Positions 8,377 through 16,656 of a DNA stretch of 64,000 nucleotides are shown one piece after another. Both the position numbers and the translations under genes were made by a program. A model generated the notes under the pieces. It worked only from the letters and a program-made list of their open reading frames with translations. It did not search any database and was not told the DNA's origin. The first letter of the stretch is position 1. Each line of letters begins with the position of its first letter. The DNA comes from Virgibacillus_O xinjiangensis (GTDB taxonomy: Bacteria > Bacillota > Bacilli > Bacillales > Amphibacillaceae), in contig NZ_JBHRSA010000004.1 of assembly GCF_042643145.1 (NCBI RefSeq), positions 186,001 to 250,000 on the forward strand. The letters run 5' to 3'.

Positions 8377-8979
8377 AAGGAATGGTCACCCAAAAGGTTA
8401 AAACTGCGGCTTAGGTCCAGTAGGTTTTCCCAGATGGATACCCTATGTTGCCATGCAGGCGGTTCCCCTTTAAACCCATCTGAACTCCGTCTCCGGTAGT
8501 TCGACTGGATTACCACTTAGTCCACACTATAATCCCTTTTGGATGTCATCGAACAGTCTAGGAGATTTCCTCAGCAGCCTCTGCCTGCTCCCTAGCCTCT
8601 TTTGCAGTGCTGATTTCATAGGAAAGAAAATCGCAGGGCAGTGGCCACCAGACCTGCAATTTAAGGACCTAATCCCCTCAACACCACTCAAGGCAGGCTA
8701 CGCTGCAAATAAGGTATCCCTTTCCTTATTATGCAGGTTCATACCCCATTCCATCATGGTTGCTAGGCTTAGAAACCACGACAGAGATGGGCCTCCGCGG
8801 TAATCGGGTCAACGCCCACATGCCTTTGCGGATCGCCCGAAAACCTTAACTCCCAGCACAGACCCAAGGCTGGGCGCCTCAAGCCTGCACAAGGAACTTC
8901 ATCGATGTGCCCTTTAGCGGATTTTTAGGCCCGCCTTCAGGAGAGGAAGACTGACTAGAATACTGCACCATCCCTTGAT
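8377..8979 (-). ncRNA. ole: OLE RNA (ornate, large, extremophilic)
   Basis: A 669-bp gap with no credible gene lies between ispA and oapA. Reading leftward, AAGGGAUGGU (8976-8967) near the 5' end pairs with ACCAUUCCUU (8386-8377) at the 3' end: a 10-bp helix with one G-U pair that encloses about 590 nt. A second long-range helix nests inside it: UUAGGUCC (8672-8665) with GGACCUAA (8418-8411), eight perfect pairs. Local hairpins include CCCAGC/GCUGGG around 8870-8850. The length of about 600 nt, the locus beside ispA, and the adjacent four-TM oapA gene are the known hallmarks of OLE RNA, a membrane-associated ribonucleoprotein of extremophilic and anaerobic Firmicutes. Exact ends are inferred from the closing helix and the promoter. 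Confidence 0.88.
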
Positions 8980-8986
8980 TAATTAC

Positions 8987-8995
8987 ATTATATCA
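8987..8995 (-). promoter_or_regulatory. Extended -10 promoter for OLE RNA
   Basis: TGATATAAT (8995-8987) is a perfect extended -10 element (TGn plus TATAAT) placed so that transcription would begin near 8980, a few bases before the 5' strand of the closing helix of the RNA. No good -35 hexamer is present, which an extended -10 can tolerate. Readthrough from ispA may also contribute. Confidence 0.6.
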
Positions 8996-9022
8996 TAATT
9001 TATCACTTGTCGCTACAAACTG

Positions 9023-9907
9023 CTAATGATCCCTTTCACTGAAAAAGTCAGCCAATGATTCCAGTAAAGTACCATTTGCACCCGCCGATTCCAAGGCTGC
9101 CTTTGCTTGTTGTACATACCTGTATTTCTTATCGATTGCTCCATCCAATCCTAAAAGCTTCGGATAGGTACTTTTCTCATTATTTTGGTCGCTGCCAACC
9201 GCTTTGCCTATTTTATCCTCCTCGCCTGTAACATCAAGAATGTCATCCTGTACTTGGAAGATCAAACCAAGATAATAGGCGAACTGTTGGATATGTCCGA
9301 GTTGTTTTTCATTTGCATTAGCAAGGTATGCACCAGCATATACTGCAAATTTCAATAACTCACCGGTCTTCATGTCATGGATGGTTTCCAGTTCTTCCAA
9401 GGTCACAGGGTTTTTCTCAGCCTGCATATCCTGGATTTGTCCCCCGACCATACCAGCAGGACCGGCAGCATGCGATAATGCCTTAGTCAATGATAATTTT
9501 TCTTCACCGTTCAACTGGGGATCATTCAGTATGATTTCAAAACTGTAAGTAAGGAGGGCATCACCGGCTAATATCGCTGTTGCCTCGTCAAACACTTTAT
9601 GATTGGTCGGCTTTCCTCTTCTCAAGTCGTCATCATCCATTGCAGGCAAGTCATCATGGATCAATGAATAGGTATGTACCATTTCGAGTCCTGCCGCAGC
9701 GGAAAGTGCTTTATCTCCTTCACCGCCATATGCCTTGTAGCTTGCCAAGAGGAGGATCGGACGCAATCTTTTCCCACCTGCTTCCAATGAATAAAGCATG
9801 GAGTCCTTTAACCGCCGAGGAACTTCCAAAGTGTTCAGATAACGCTTCAATTCCACTTCCACCAACTGCTTTTTTTCTTCAATAAAGCTGCTCAAGGTTT
9901 TGTCCAA
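9023..9907 (-). CDS. ispA: Farnesyl diphosphate synthase
   Basis: Condenses DMAPP and two IPP to farnesyl diphosphate, the precursor of undecaprenyl phosphate, menaquinone side chain and heme O/A. Both aspartate-rich motifs are intact: HDDLPAMDDDDLRRG at about residues 86-100 and QVQDDILDVTGEE at about 218-230, with the typical GKRLRPILLL near 44-53. 294 aa, full length. The xseB stop lies two bases before its ATG, so it is translated with xseB-xseA. In many bacilli dxs follows shortly after; here the OLE RNA and oapA follow and dxs is absent. Confidence 0.96.
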   Translation of the reverse strand: MDKTLSSFIEEKKQLVEVELKRYLNTLEVPRRLKDSMLYSLEAGGKRLRPILLLASYKAYGGEGDKALSAAAGLEMVHTYSLIHDDLPAMDDDDLRRGKPTNHKVFDEATAILAGDALLTYSFEIILNDPQLNGEEKLSLTKALSHAAGPAGMVGGQIQDMQAEKNPVTLEELETIHDMKTGELLKFAVYAGAYLANANEKQLGHIQQFAYYLGLIFQVQDDILDVTGEEDKIGKAVGSDQNNEKSTYPKLLGLDGAIDKKYRYVQQAKAALESAGANGTLLESLADFFSERDH

Positions 9908-9909
9908 CG

Positions 9910-10143
9910 TTATTCTTCCTCCTGCAGATCAAACGGTTCAAGTTCTCCTTGTTCGTTCATGATCTTCGTCATCTTGTCCTGCACATTTTTCAGCTTGTCA
10001 CTGCATAATTTACTCAGGGTCATTCCTTCCTGATAATAGTTAATCGCTTTTTCTAAAGGTACGTCACCCTGCTCCAATTTCCCGACGATTTCTTCCAATT
10101 TCTCCATTGCTTCTTCAAAGGAAATTTCCTTCTCTTCACTCAC
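9910..10143 (-). CDS. xseB: Exodeoxyribonuclease VII small subunit
   Basis: Small subunit that binds XseA in exonuclease VII, a single-strand-specific nuclease. 77 aa, almost entirely helical, with the family core FEEAMEKLEEIVGKLEQGD and LEKAINYYQEGMTL. I chose the GTG at 10143 (MSEEKEIS): GGAGG lies six bases upstream, and the start overlaps the xseA stop by eight bases, as expected for coupled translation. An upstream in-frame ATG at 10173 would add ten atypical residues from inside xseA. Confidence 0.94.
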   Translation of the reverse strand: MSEEKEISFEEAMEKLEEIVGKLEQGDVPLEKAINYYQEGMTLSKLCSDKLKNVQDKMTKIMNEQGELEPFDLQEEE

Positions 10144-11485
10144 GGTTAGCCTCCTCCACATCCAATACTTCACAAGTCAGGTTTCCGTCCTTGATGGTCA
10201 CATGAATGATGTCTTTTACCATCACTTGCTTCCTGGTTTTTATAATCTCACCTTCCGCGTTATAGGGCAGCGCAAATCCTCTTTTCATCGTTTCTAGAGG
10301 ATTCAGTAATGTCAATTTCTCTACAGCTTGGTTCCACTGGTTGTACTTGCGTTCTATTTTCTCTTTCATCAGCCGACTCTGTTGCTCCTTTAAAAACACG
10401 AGCCTGGTTCCAGCTTGTTCTAGTTGTTTTTTGGGATGCTGCATTGCTAGGCGTCTGTTGAGATTCATATACTCGAGCCGCTTTCGGTCCACTGTACTGA
10501 CTACTGCTTTACTCAGCCCTTCCAGCTGTTTATCCAATTCTTGCTCCCTTTGTTTCAAAAGCATCTCAGGATAGCGGAAGGCATACGATTGCTTGATGCG
10601 GTTTAGATACCGCTCAGCCTCTTGTACAAGTCCTCCTAATTCTCTTGAAAGTCCGTTTCTTAATTGGTCGACCCTCTCCAGTAGATCCTGTCTTGAAGGT
10701 ACTGCAAGCTCCGCGGCTCCTGTTGGGGTAGGTGCACGTAAATCAGCGACAAAATCGGAGATAGTCGTGTCTGTTTCATGGCCAACTGCAGATATGATAG
10801 GGATTTGTGATGCAAAGATTGCCTTGGCAACCGACTCCTCATTGAAACTCCATAGTTCTTCAATCGACCCTCCACCACGACCGACTATCAGCACATCAAA
10901 GTTCCCTCGTTCATTGGCAAATTCAATAGCCCGCCTGATAGAAGAAGCCGCATTCTCTCCTTGTACAAGAACTGGAATCACTGTTTTTTCGACAATTGGA
11001 TATCTCCTATCAAGAGTGGTAATGATATCCCTGACAGCAGCGCCGGTTGGAGAGGTGATTATACCGATATGAACAGGGTATTGAGGAATAGGCTTCTTAT
11101 GAGCCTCCTCAAACACACCCTCCCTGTATAACTTATCTTTCAACTGTTCGAATGCAAGATACAATGCCCCTATACCGTCCGGCTCCATCTGCTGAATATA
11201 TAATTGGTACTGTCCATAGGGTTCAAACACACTTACTTCTCCCTTGACCAGTACCTTCATGCCATTTTCGGGTTTAAACTTCAGGTATCGGTTACTGCCT
11301 GCAAACATAACCGCTTGTATCCTGGCGTTATCATCTTTAATCGTTAAATACATATGGCCTCTGCTATGATGCTTGAAATTTGATATTTCACCCTTAAGCC
11401 ATACATTCCTTAAATGGCGGTCTGTTTCGAATTTACGTTTAATATATTTCGTCAGGGCAGAAACCGTAAGAAAGTCGCTTTTCAC
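10136..11485 (-). CDS. xseA: Exodeoxyribonuclease VII large subunit
   Basis: Catalytic subunit of exonuclease VII. An OB-fold DNA-binding domain occupies about residues 1-105 (TVSALTKYIKRKFE... VWLKGEISNFK), the catalytic domain about 125-320 with GIITSPTGAAVRDI, the glycine-rich loop VGRGGGSIEELW and SAVGHETDTTISD, and a long coiled coil extends to the C-terminus. 449 aa, normal. It overlaps folD by four bases upstream and xseB by eight downstream. Confidence 0.96.
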   Translation of the reverse strand: MKSDFLTVSALTKYIKRKFETDRHLRNVWLKGEISNFKHHSRGHMYLTIKDDNARIQAVMFAGSNRYLKFKPENGMKVLVKGEVSVFEPYGQYQLYIQQMEPDGIGALYLAFEQLKDKLYREGVFEEAHKKPIPQYPVHIGIITSPTGAAVRDIITTLDRRYPIVEKTVIPVLVQGENAASSIRRAIEFANERGNFDVLIVGRGGGSIEELWSFNEESVAKAIFASQIPIISAVGHETDTTISDFVADLRAPTPTGAAELAVPSRQDLLERVDQLRNGLSRELGGLVQEAERYLNRIKQSYAFRYPEMLLKQREQELDKQLEGLSKAVVSTVDRKRLEYMNLNRRLAMQHPKKQLEQAGTRLVFLKEQQSRLMKEKIERKYNQWNQAVEKLTLLNPLETMKRGFALPYNAEGEIIKTRKQVMVKDIIHVTIKDGNLTCEVLDVEEANRE

Positions 11486-12336
11486 TTTCCGGACAATCCT
11501 CTTGCTGCTTTGATGGTATTTTTAAGCAGCATGGTAATGGTCATCGGACCGACTCCCCGTGGGACGGGTGTGATGTAGGAGGCAGTCTCTTTGGCACGGT
11601 CGAAATTCACATCACCGGTTAGTGAACCGTCATCCAGACGGTTGATGCCTACGTCTACTATGACAGCACCTTCTTTAATATATGTCTCATCGATCATCTC
11701 AGTTCTACCGAGGGCCACTATAAGAATATCAGCCTGTTTCGTAAATGACTTTAAATCGGTTGTTCTTGAGTGACAATATGTAACGGTGGCATTTTCATTA
11801 AGCAGCAGCTGTCCTACTGGTTTACCGACAATATTACTGCGGCCTAATACGACTGCATGTTTTCCGGCTATCTCTATGTTTTTTGATTTCAGCATAGTAA
11901 TGATACCGTATGGCGTGCATGGAAGAAAGGTATCTTCTCCTGTCATCATACGCCCGATATTCACCGGGTGGAATCCATCCACATCTTTGGAAGGATCGAT
12001 GGATACAATGACATTTTCTTCCCTAATATGATCAGGAAGGGGAAGCTGCACTAGAATACCATGGACGGAAGGATCATTGTTTAGTTCCTCTATGGTTTGC
12101 AACAGTTTCTCTTCCGAGGTCGATGCAGGGAGTTCAATCAGATCTGAACTAATGCCGACCTCATCGGAGGCTTTCTGTTTCCCTCTCACATAAGATTTAG
12201 AGGCTGGGTTATCCCCGACAATAATAACGGTTAAATGAGGGGTCAACCCCTTGTCTTTCAATAGTTTTACATCTTCCTTCATTTCCTGTTTCAGAGCATA
12301 TGACAATTCTTTTCCGTTGATCACTTCAGCTGACAC
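11482..12336 (-). CDS. folD: Bifunctional methylene-THF dehydrogenase/cyclohydrolase FolD
   Basis: Interconverts 5,10-methylene-THF, methenyl-THF and 10-formyl-THF for purine and formyl-methionine synthesis. Signatures: the catalytic YVRGKQKASDEVG (tyrosine and lysine of the active site) at about 49-61, GILVQLPLPDHI at about 94-105, the DVDGFHPVN loop, the Rossmann segment VLGRSNIVGKPVGQLLL, and the C-terminal PVPRGVGPMTITML. 284 aa. The gene follows nusB closely and overlaps xseA, and its product links to the glycine cleavage system at 28.5-32.5 kb through C1-THF. Confidence 0.97.
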   Translation of the reverse strand: MSAEVINGKELSYALKQEMKEDVKLLKDKGLTPHLTVIIVGDNPASKSYVRGKQKASDEVGISSDLIELPASTSEEKLLQTIEELNNDPSVHGILVQLPLPDHIREENVIVSIDPSKDVDGFHPVNIGRMMTGEDTFLPCTPYGIITMLKSKNIEIAGKHAVVLGRSNIVGKPVGQLLLNENATVTYCHSRTTDLKSFTKQADILIVALGRTEMIDETYIKEGAVIVDVGINRLDDGSLTGDVNFDRAKETASYITPVPRGVGPMTITMLLKNTIKAARGLSGK

Positions 12337-12352
12337 TGTACCATTCCCCTTT

Positions 12353-12733
12353 TTAAGCTATAATTTTGGATAAAACCCCATTAATGAATTTTCCAGACTT
12401 TTCATCCCCAAACCTATTTCCCAATTCTACCGCCTCATTGATGGAGACAGTGGAAGGAATATCATCCAGGTAGTTGATTTCATACACGGCAATGCGCAGG
12501 ATGGTTTTCTCGACGGATGCAATCCGATCAAACGACCAATTCTCCAGTTTATCAGTGATCATACCGTCCAACTCTTCCTTTCTTTGGCGGACACCTTCAA
12601 CCAAATTACGAAGAAACGGTTCATTCCCTTCGGCTACAAGCATCTCTTCCATTTCAGCCTGTGATTCATTTTCATGGAGATCCATTTGAAATAGGATCTG
12701 GAGGGCCTTTTCCCTTGCTGTGTGTCGGTTCAT
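12353..12733 (-). CDS. nusB: Transcription antitermination factor NusB
   Basis: All-helical RNA-binding protein that with NusE (S10) binds boxA and supports rRNA antitermination. 126 aa. The family features RHTAREKALQILFQMD at the start, DKLENWSFDRIASVEKTILRIAVYEI in the core and SINEAVELGNRFGDEKSGKFINGVLSKI at the end are intact. I chose the second ATG (12733, MNRHTARE) because GAGGAG lies eight bases upstream; the first ATG two codons earlier is too close to it. folD starts 17 bp downstream. Confidence 0.96.
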   Translation of the reverse strand: MNRHTAREKALQILFQMDLHENESQAEMEEMLVAEGNEPFLRNLVEGVRQRKEELDGMITDKLENWSFDRIASVEKTILRIAVYEINYLDDIPSTVSINEAVELGNRFGDEKSGKFINGVLSKIIA

Positions 12734-12842
12734 ATCCATAACTCCTCTATATACTTATCTGCAGTTCATCATATCATGATTAGGGTAGCAACGCTAGAGT
12801 GATCCGACAAGCCATTTTGCACCAGTATAAACGAAATAGGAA

Positions 12843-12870
12843 AGAGCCAAAAGAGTTATCTCTTGGCCCC
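12843..12870 (-). terminator. Weak terminator after the Asp23 gene
   Basis: Leftward strand GCCAAGAG, short loop, CTCTTTTGGC, then CTCTTT. The stem has a small bulge, so partial readthrough into nusB is likely. Confidence 0.45.
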
Positions 12871-12875
12871 TTCTT

Positions 12876-13274
12876 CTACCCGCCTATTTCTTCCGTTTCT
12901 GCTGCATGTTCCATCTGCATTCCGACAACATGGACATTGATTTCTTTAATCTCCAATGCTGTCATATTTTTGATGGTTTGCCGGATGACCGATTGTATAT
13001 TCTGAGCAACTTGCGGTATAGAAACACCATAATTTAATATAACAAACAGATCGATAAGTATACCGGTATCTGTCAGTTCTACTTTCACACCTTTCGTATG
13101 GGTGGTTCTGCCGAACTTCTCTGCCACGCCAGAAGCGAAATTGCCCCTCATAGCATATAATCCATCCACTTCAGTGGCCGCTAGACCCGCAATGACCTCG
13201 ATTACTTCCGGAGCTATCTCTACAGTACCCAAGCTCATGTCTTCACTGACATTAAGCAATGGTTGTTCACTCAT
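12876..13274 (-). CDS. yqhY: Asp23/Gls24 family envelope stress protein (YqhY)
   Basis: 132 aa, one Asp23/Gls24 domain (GTVEIAPEVIEVIAGLAATEVDGLYAM at the start; VELTDTGILIDLFVILNYGVSIPQVAQNIQ in the core) followed by an acidic tail. In B. subtilis yqhY is expressed with accB-accC and its loss selects for mutations that lower acetyl-CoA carboxylase activity, which suggests a role in fatty acid homeostasis. The same order accB-accC-yqhY is kept here. An ATG with AGAGGAG upstream supports the start. Confidence 0.9.
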   Translation of the reverse strand: MSEQPLLNVSEDMSLGTVEIAPEVIEVIAGLAATEVDGLYAMRGNFASGVAEKFGRTTHTKGVKVELTDTGILIDLFVILNYGVSIPQVAQNIQSVIRQTIKNMTALEIKEINVHVVGMQMEHAAETEEIGG

Positions 13275-13312
13275 ATAATCACTCCTCTTATCTGTTTAAT
13301 GAAAGTTCGGCT

Positions 13313-14674
13313 CTACTGATCTTTCTTTTCCACTATTGGATGTTCTTCCAAAAAGTTCGTATTAAAGTCGCCTTTTTCAAACACTTCATGATCCATGATC
13401 TGACGGTGAAACGGTATGGTGGTGTGAACGCCTTCTACAACGAATTCATCCAATGAACGCTTCATTCTTTTGATCGCTTCTTCTCGTGTAGGAGCGTATG
13501 TAATCAATTTTGCGATCATGGAATCATAATAAGGCGGTATACGGTATCCTGGATATGCTGCAGAATCCACTCTGACGCCAAGACCGCCAGGAGGCAGATA
13601 CATTTCTATATCGCCGGCAGAGGGCATGAAGTTCTTGAATGGATTTTCTGCGTTGATTCGACATTCAATCGCCCATCCGTCAAACGTTATATCTTCCTGG
13701 CCGAACGAGAGTGCTTCATGGTCGGCAATCTTGATCTGTTCTTTGATCAAGTCCACACCCGTAACCATTTCTGTAACAGGATGTTCCACTTGGATTCTTG
13801 TATTCATTTCCATAAAGTAGAAGTTCTGGCTTTTCCTGTCAAAAATATACTCAATGGTTCCCGCACCTTCGTATCCTACTGCTTTGGCTGCCTTTACAGA
13901 AGCAGCTCCCATCTTCTCTCGGATCTCCGGTGTAAGAGCTGGTGACGGTGTTTCCTCAATTAGCTTCTGGAGACGTCGTTGTATACTGCAGTCCCTTTCA
14001 CCAAGGTGCACCACATTCCCATGTTTATCAGCTAAAACTTGTATTTCGACGTGGCGGAAGTCTTCAATGAATTTCTCTATATAGACTCCAGGATTTCCAA
14101 AGGCTGTCTCCGCCTCCTTCTGAGTGACTCTGATGCCGCTGATCAAGTCTTCCTTGGTGCGAGCAACACGTATCCCTTTACCACCGCCGCCAGCAGTTGC
14201 TTTAATGATCACAGGATAACCGATTTTTTCTGCAATTTCTATTGCTTCCTCTTCTCCGTCCACAATTCCATCAGACCCAGGCACAATAGGTACGTTGGCA
14301 TTTTTCATTGTTTCCCTGGCTACGTCTTTTATGCCCATTTTTTGGATGGCTTCTGGTGTCGGCCCAACAAATGAGATATTACAAGCTTTGCAAATTTCCG
14401 CAAAGTCTGCGTTCTCGGCGAGGAATCCGTAACCGGGATGTATGGCATCTACGTCTGTCAAAGTCGCTGCACTCATGATGTTCGTAAAATTTAGATAGCT
14501 GTCTTTACTCAAGGTCGGTCCTATACAATAGGCTTCATCGGCCAATTTTACATGTAATGCTTCTTTATCAGCTTCTGAATATACAGCCACTGTCTCGATC
14601 CCGAGTTCTTTACACGCTCTTATAATACGGACAGCTATTTCTCCCCTGTTGGCAACTAACAATTTTTTTATCAC
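13313..14674 (-). CDS. accC: Acetyl-CoA carboxylase, biotin carboxylase subunit
   Basis: ATP-dependent carboxylation of biotin on AccB, the first half-reaction of malonyl-CoA formation. ATP-grasp enzyme: N-terminal KKLLVANRGEIAVRIIRACKELG, P-loop-like KATAGGGGKGIRVA near 160, biotin-site HLGERDCSIQRRLQKLIEE near 230, FMEMNTRIQVEHPVTE near 285-300, and the C-terminal MPSAGDIEMYLPPGG. I chose the GTG at 14674 (MIKKLLVAN) because AGGGG lies nine bases upstream and family members begin there; the in-frame ATG three codons earlier directly abuts that ribosome-binding site. 453 aa. Confidence 0.96.
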   Translation of the reverse strand: MIKKLLVANRGEIAVRIIRACKELGIETVAVYSEADKEALHVKLADEAYCIGPTLSKDSYLNFTNIMSAATLTDVDAIHPGYGFLAENADFAEICKACNISFVGPTPEAIQKMGIKDVARETMKNANVPIVPGSDGIVDGEEEAIEIAEKIGYPVIIKATAGGGGKGIRVARTKEDLISGIRVTQKEAETAFGNPGVYIEKFIEDFRHVEIQVLADKHGNVVHLGERDCSIQRRLQKLIEETPSPALTPEIREKMGAASVKAAKAVGYEGAGTIEYIFDRKSQNFYFMEMNTRIQVEHPVTEMVTGVDLIKEQIKIADHEALSFGQEDITFDGWAIECRINAENPFKNFMPSAGDIEMYLPPGGLGVRVDSAAYPGYRIPPYYDSMIAKLITYAPTREEAIKRMKRSLDEFVVEGVHTTIPFHRQIMDHEVFEKGDFNTNFLEEHPIVEKKDQ

Positions 14675-14687
14675 ACGATCCATCCCC

Positions 14688-15200
14688 TTACTGCTTCTTT
14701 ACTCTGAATAGCGGCTGTCCATACTCGACCAATTCTCCATCATCCGCAAGTATCTCTACAATTTCTCCGCTTACTTCAGCCTCAATCTCATTGAATAGTT
14801 TCATCGCTTCTACGATACAGACCACTGTATCATCCGAAACATTGCTTCCTTTGGAAACATATGGATCACTTTCCGGGGTTGGTTTTGCATAGAAAGTACC
14901 GACCATAGGGGAAACAACCTCATAATCATAATCTGCTTCCTTTTCTTTAGCAGGTTCGTTCTGTTCCTGCCGAGGAGCATGTTTTTCTTCCTGCTGTGGG
15001 TGCTCTACTGCATTGGAACCTCCCTGAGCAGGCTGCTGAACGGCTGGTGCCGTCTCTGCTTGACTAACGGCGGCAGGCCCCTCACTATGTGTCGATTTTT
15101 TTAATGAAACGGTAGCCCCCTCTGTTTCATAGCTGAATTCCGTAATAGATGATTTGTCAATTAGTTTAATGATTTCCCGTATCTCTTGAACTTTTAACAT
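14688..15200 (-). CDS. accB: Acetyl-CoA carboxylase biotin carboxyl carrier protein
   Basis: Carries the carboxylated biotin between AccC and AccAD. Residues 1-35 form the N-terminal helical domain, 36-92 a flexible linker rich in Gln, Glu, Ala and Pro, and 93-170 the biotinyl domain; K134 in VEAMKLFNE is the biotinylated lysine. 170 aa. accC begins 13 bp downstream. The genes for the carboxyltransferase subunits (accA, accD) are not in the window. Confidence 0.97.
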   Translation of the reverse strand: MLKVQEIREIIKLIDKSSITEFSYETEGATVSLKKSTHSEGPAAVSQAETAPAVQQPAQGGSNAVEHPQQEEKHAPRQEQNEPAKEKEADYDYEVVSPMVGTFYAKPTPESDPYVSKGSNVSDDTVVCIVEAMKLFNEIEAEVSGEIVEILADDGELVEYGQPLFRVKKQ

Positions 15201-15403
15201 TCCTGCACTCCTTTATTAGATATTAGCATGAGGTATCAATAACTCTTTTTAATATTTTACGACATAATAGTTCCAAACATCAAGCAAGTCATAGCATTGC
15301 TTGATCATCAAGACTCTGAAATATGTGTACATTTCTGTTTATACCACCAATTGTCTGTGAAGAAGCGACCTTTCAAGTAATCACTCAAGAAAACTCCAGA
15401 CAC

Positions 15404-15443
15404 AAATGTCACCGGACAGATAAGCACCCGTCCGGTGACATTT
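15404..15443 (-). terminator. Perfect 14-bp hairpin after the spoIIIA operon
   Basis: AAATGTCACCGGAC at 15404-15417 and its exact reverse complement at 15430-15443 flank a 12-base loop, directly beyond the spoIIIAH stop. It is the probable operon terminator, although neither strand has a clean T run after the stem. Confidence 0.6.
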
Positions 15444-15447
15444 GCCA

Positions 15448-16002
15448 CTATTTACTGTCTGTCGGCTGGTAATTCACATCTACTGTCACATCTCCGAATT
15501 CATCTCTTACCATCTGCATGATATTGACCACTTCCGATTTGGATAATTCATCCACCTTCACATGAACATGTACCACGTCTTCCTCCGAACGGACCAATAC
15601 ATCTTCATAGGCAGCTCCAGCTAAAATGGACTCTTCTATGATTGTCTCCTTTGTTGATGCTTCATCGATTCCGTCAATAGCTTCCAATGCCTCGTCTTTC
15701 TCTTCAGCGGTTGCGTTGCTGGAAGCAACAATTTCATTTAGCCGTTCCTTCTCCATACTTCTATTGTCCTGCAGTTCCATTCTTAATGACGTAAATAATT
15801 CATCATTCCCGAGATTCGTAATATCTCCAACCTCTGCCTCTCCAGCTGTCTCTTGGTTTTCATCACCCACGGCCTCGCCAGCCGTATTTTCCCCCGTGTC
15901 AATATAAGCTAAATCCTCTGTATCGGCTGTCATATAATAAACACTTAATACAATCATCAGACTAAGCATAGTCAATAGCCATACGGTTTGTTTCTTCAAC
16001 AT
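15448..16002 (-). CDS. spoIIIAH: Stage III sporulation protein AH
   Basis: Mother-cell membrane protein whose extracellular domain meets forespore SpoIIQ to build the channel joining the two compartments. A single TM helix lies at about residues 7-25, then an acidic, low-complexity stretch (about 28-62), a helical region and a C-terminal ring-forming domain (about 90-180) of YscJ/FliF type ending in MQMVRDEFGDVTVDVNY. I chose the ATG at 16002 (MLKKQTVW), seven bases after GGAGG. 184 aa, shorter than the 218 aa B. subtilis protein, mainly in the linker. Last gene of the operon. Confidence 0.93.
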   Translation of the reverse strand: MLKKQTVWLLTMLSLMIVLSVYYMTADTEDLAYIDTGENTAGEAVGDENQETAGEAEVGDITNLGNDELFTSLRMELQDNRSMEKERLNEIVASSNATAEEKDEALEAIDGIDEASTKETIIEESILAGAAYEDVLVRSEEDVVHVHVKVDELSKSEVVNIMQMVRDEFGDVTVDVNYQPTDSK

Positions 16003-16014
16003 AATCATTCCTCC

Positions 16015-16656
16015 TTATTTCTTCGGCATGACGGATACCCTGTGGGATGGCACATCAAGAACCCGTGATACCGCTTCTACTATCCACTTTTTGACTGATG
16101 CATGATCAGCACCCTTGGCTACCACAAAAACCCCTCGTACTTCCGGTTTCTCTGTTTGAGTTAACAAGGGAACTTCTTTATCTCCTTGACGTACAAGTAC
16201 TACCTGTGATTCTTCTGTGGTATCTTCCACCTTTCTGGTCCCACCGTTTTTGTCATTTTCATCTGTAGTTTGTTGCCCCTTGATCAGATTCTTTTCATAC
16301 ACATTTATATTGGTGGAGTCTAAGTTCACCATCACTTCAGCCTCAGATACACCCTGAATTTTATTAAGCATTCCTTCCATTTCCTGTTTGAAGCTCTGTT
16401 CCAGCTCGTCTACATCCGCAGTTACCGGCACATCATCTGAAGGGGGACTTTCCAATTGATCCTGCTCCAACTGCATCTCCTCTGGCGGCCCATTAGCAGA
16501 CCCATTTTCTTCAGGGGTAGAGAATATATTGCCAATAATGAGAAACATCAAGCCGGCTAATGCAAGGATGACAATATAACCGGTTTTTTTCGATGCCCCG
16601 CCTGTCCCACCGCCTTTTCCATCTGACTGAAATAATGCCAACAGTTTTTTTATCAA
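16015..16656 (-). CDS. spoIIIAG: Stage III sporulation protein AG
   Basis: Forms the large ring of the SpoIIIA-SpoIIQ feeding channel. One TM helix at about residues 22-43, an acidic linker, then a ring-building motif domain with VSEAEVMVNLDSTNINVYEKN and the family end KKWIVEAVSRVLDVPSHRVSVMPKK. I prefer the TTG at 16656 (MIKKLLAL): AGGAGG lies seven bases upstream and the start overlaps the spoIIIAF stop in TTGA. An in-frame ATG six codons earlier sits upstream of that ribosome-binding site. 213 aa. Confidence 0.92.
   Translation of the reverse strand: MIKKLLALFQSDGKGGGTGGASKKTGYIVILALAGLMFLIIGNIFSTPEENGSANGPPEEMQLEQDQLESPPSDDVPVTADVDELEQSFKQEMEGMLNKIQGVSEAEVMVNLDSTNINVYEKNLIKGQQTTDENDKNGGTRKVEDTTEESQVVLVRQGDKEVPLLTQTEKPEVRGVFVVAKGADHASVKKWIVEAVSRVLDVPSHRVSVMPKK

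Noticed and set aside
8543..8803. 86-codon ORF on the plus strand inside the OLE region
   Set aside because: It is antisense to a structured RNA, has no ribosome-binding site and its product has no family character.
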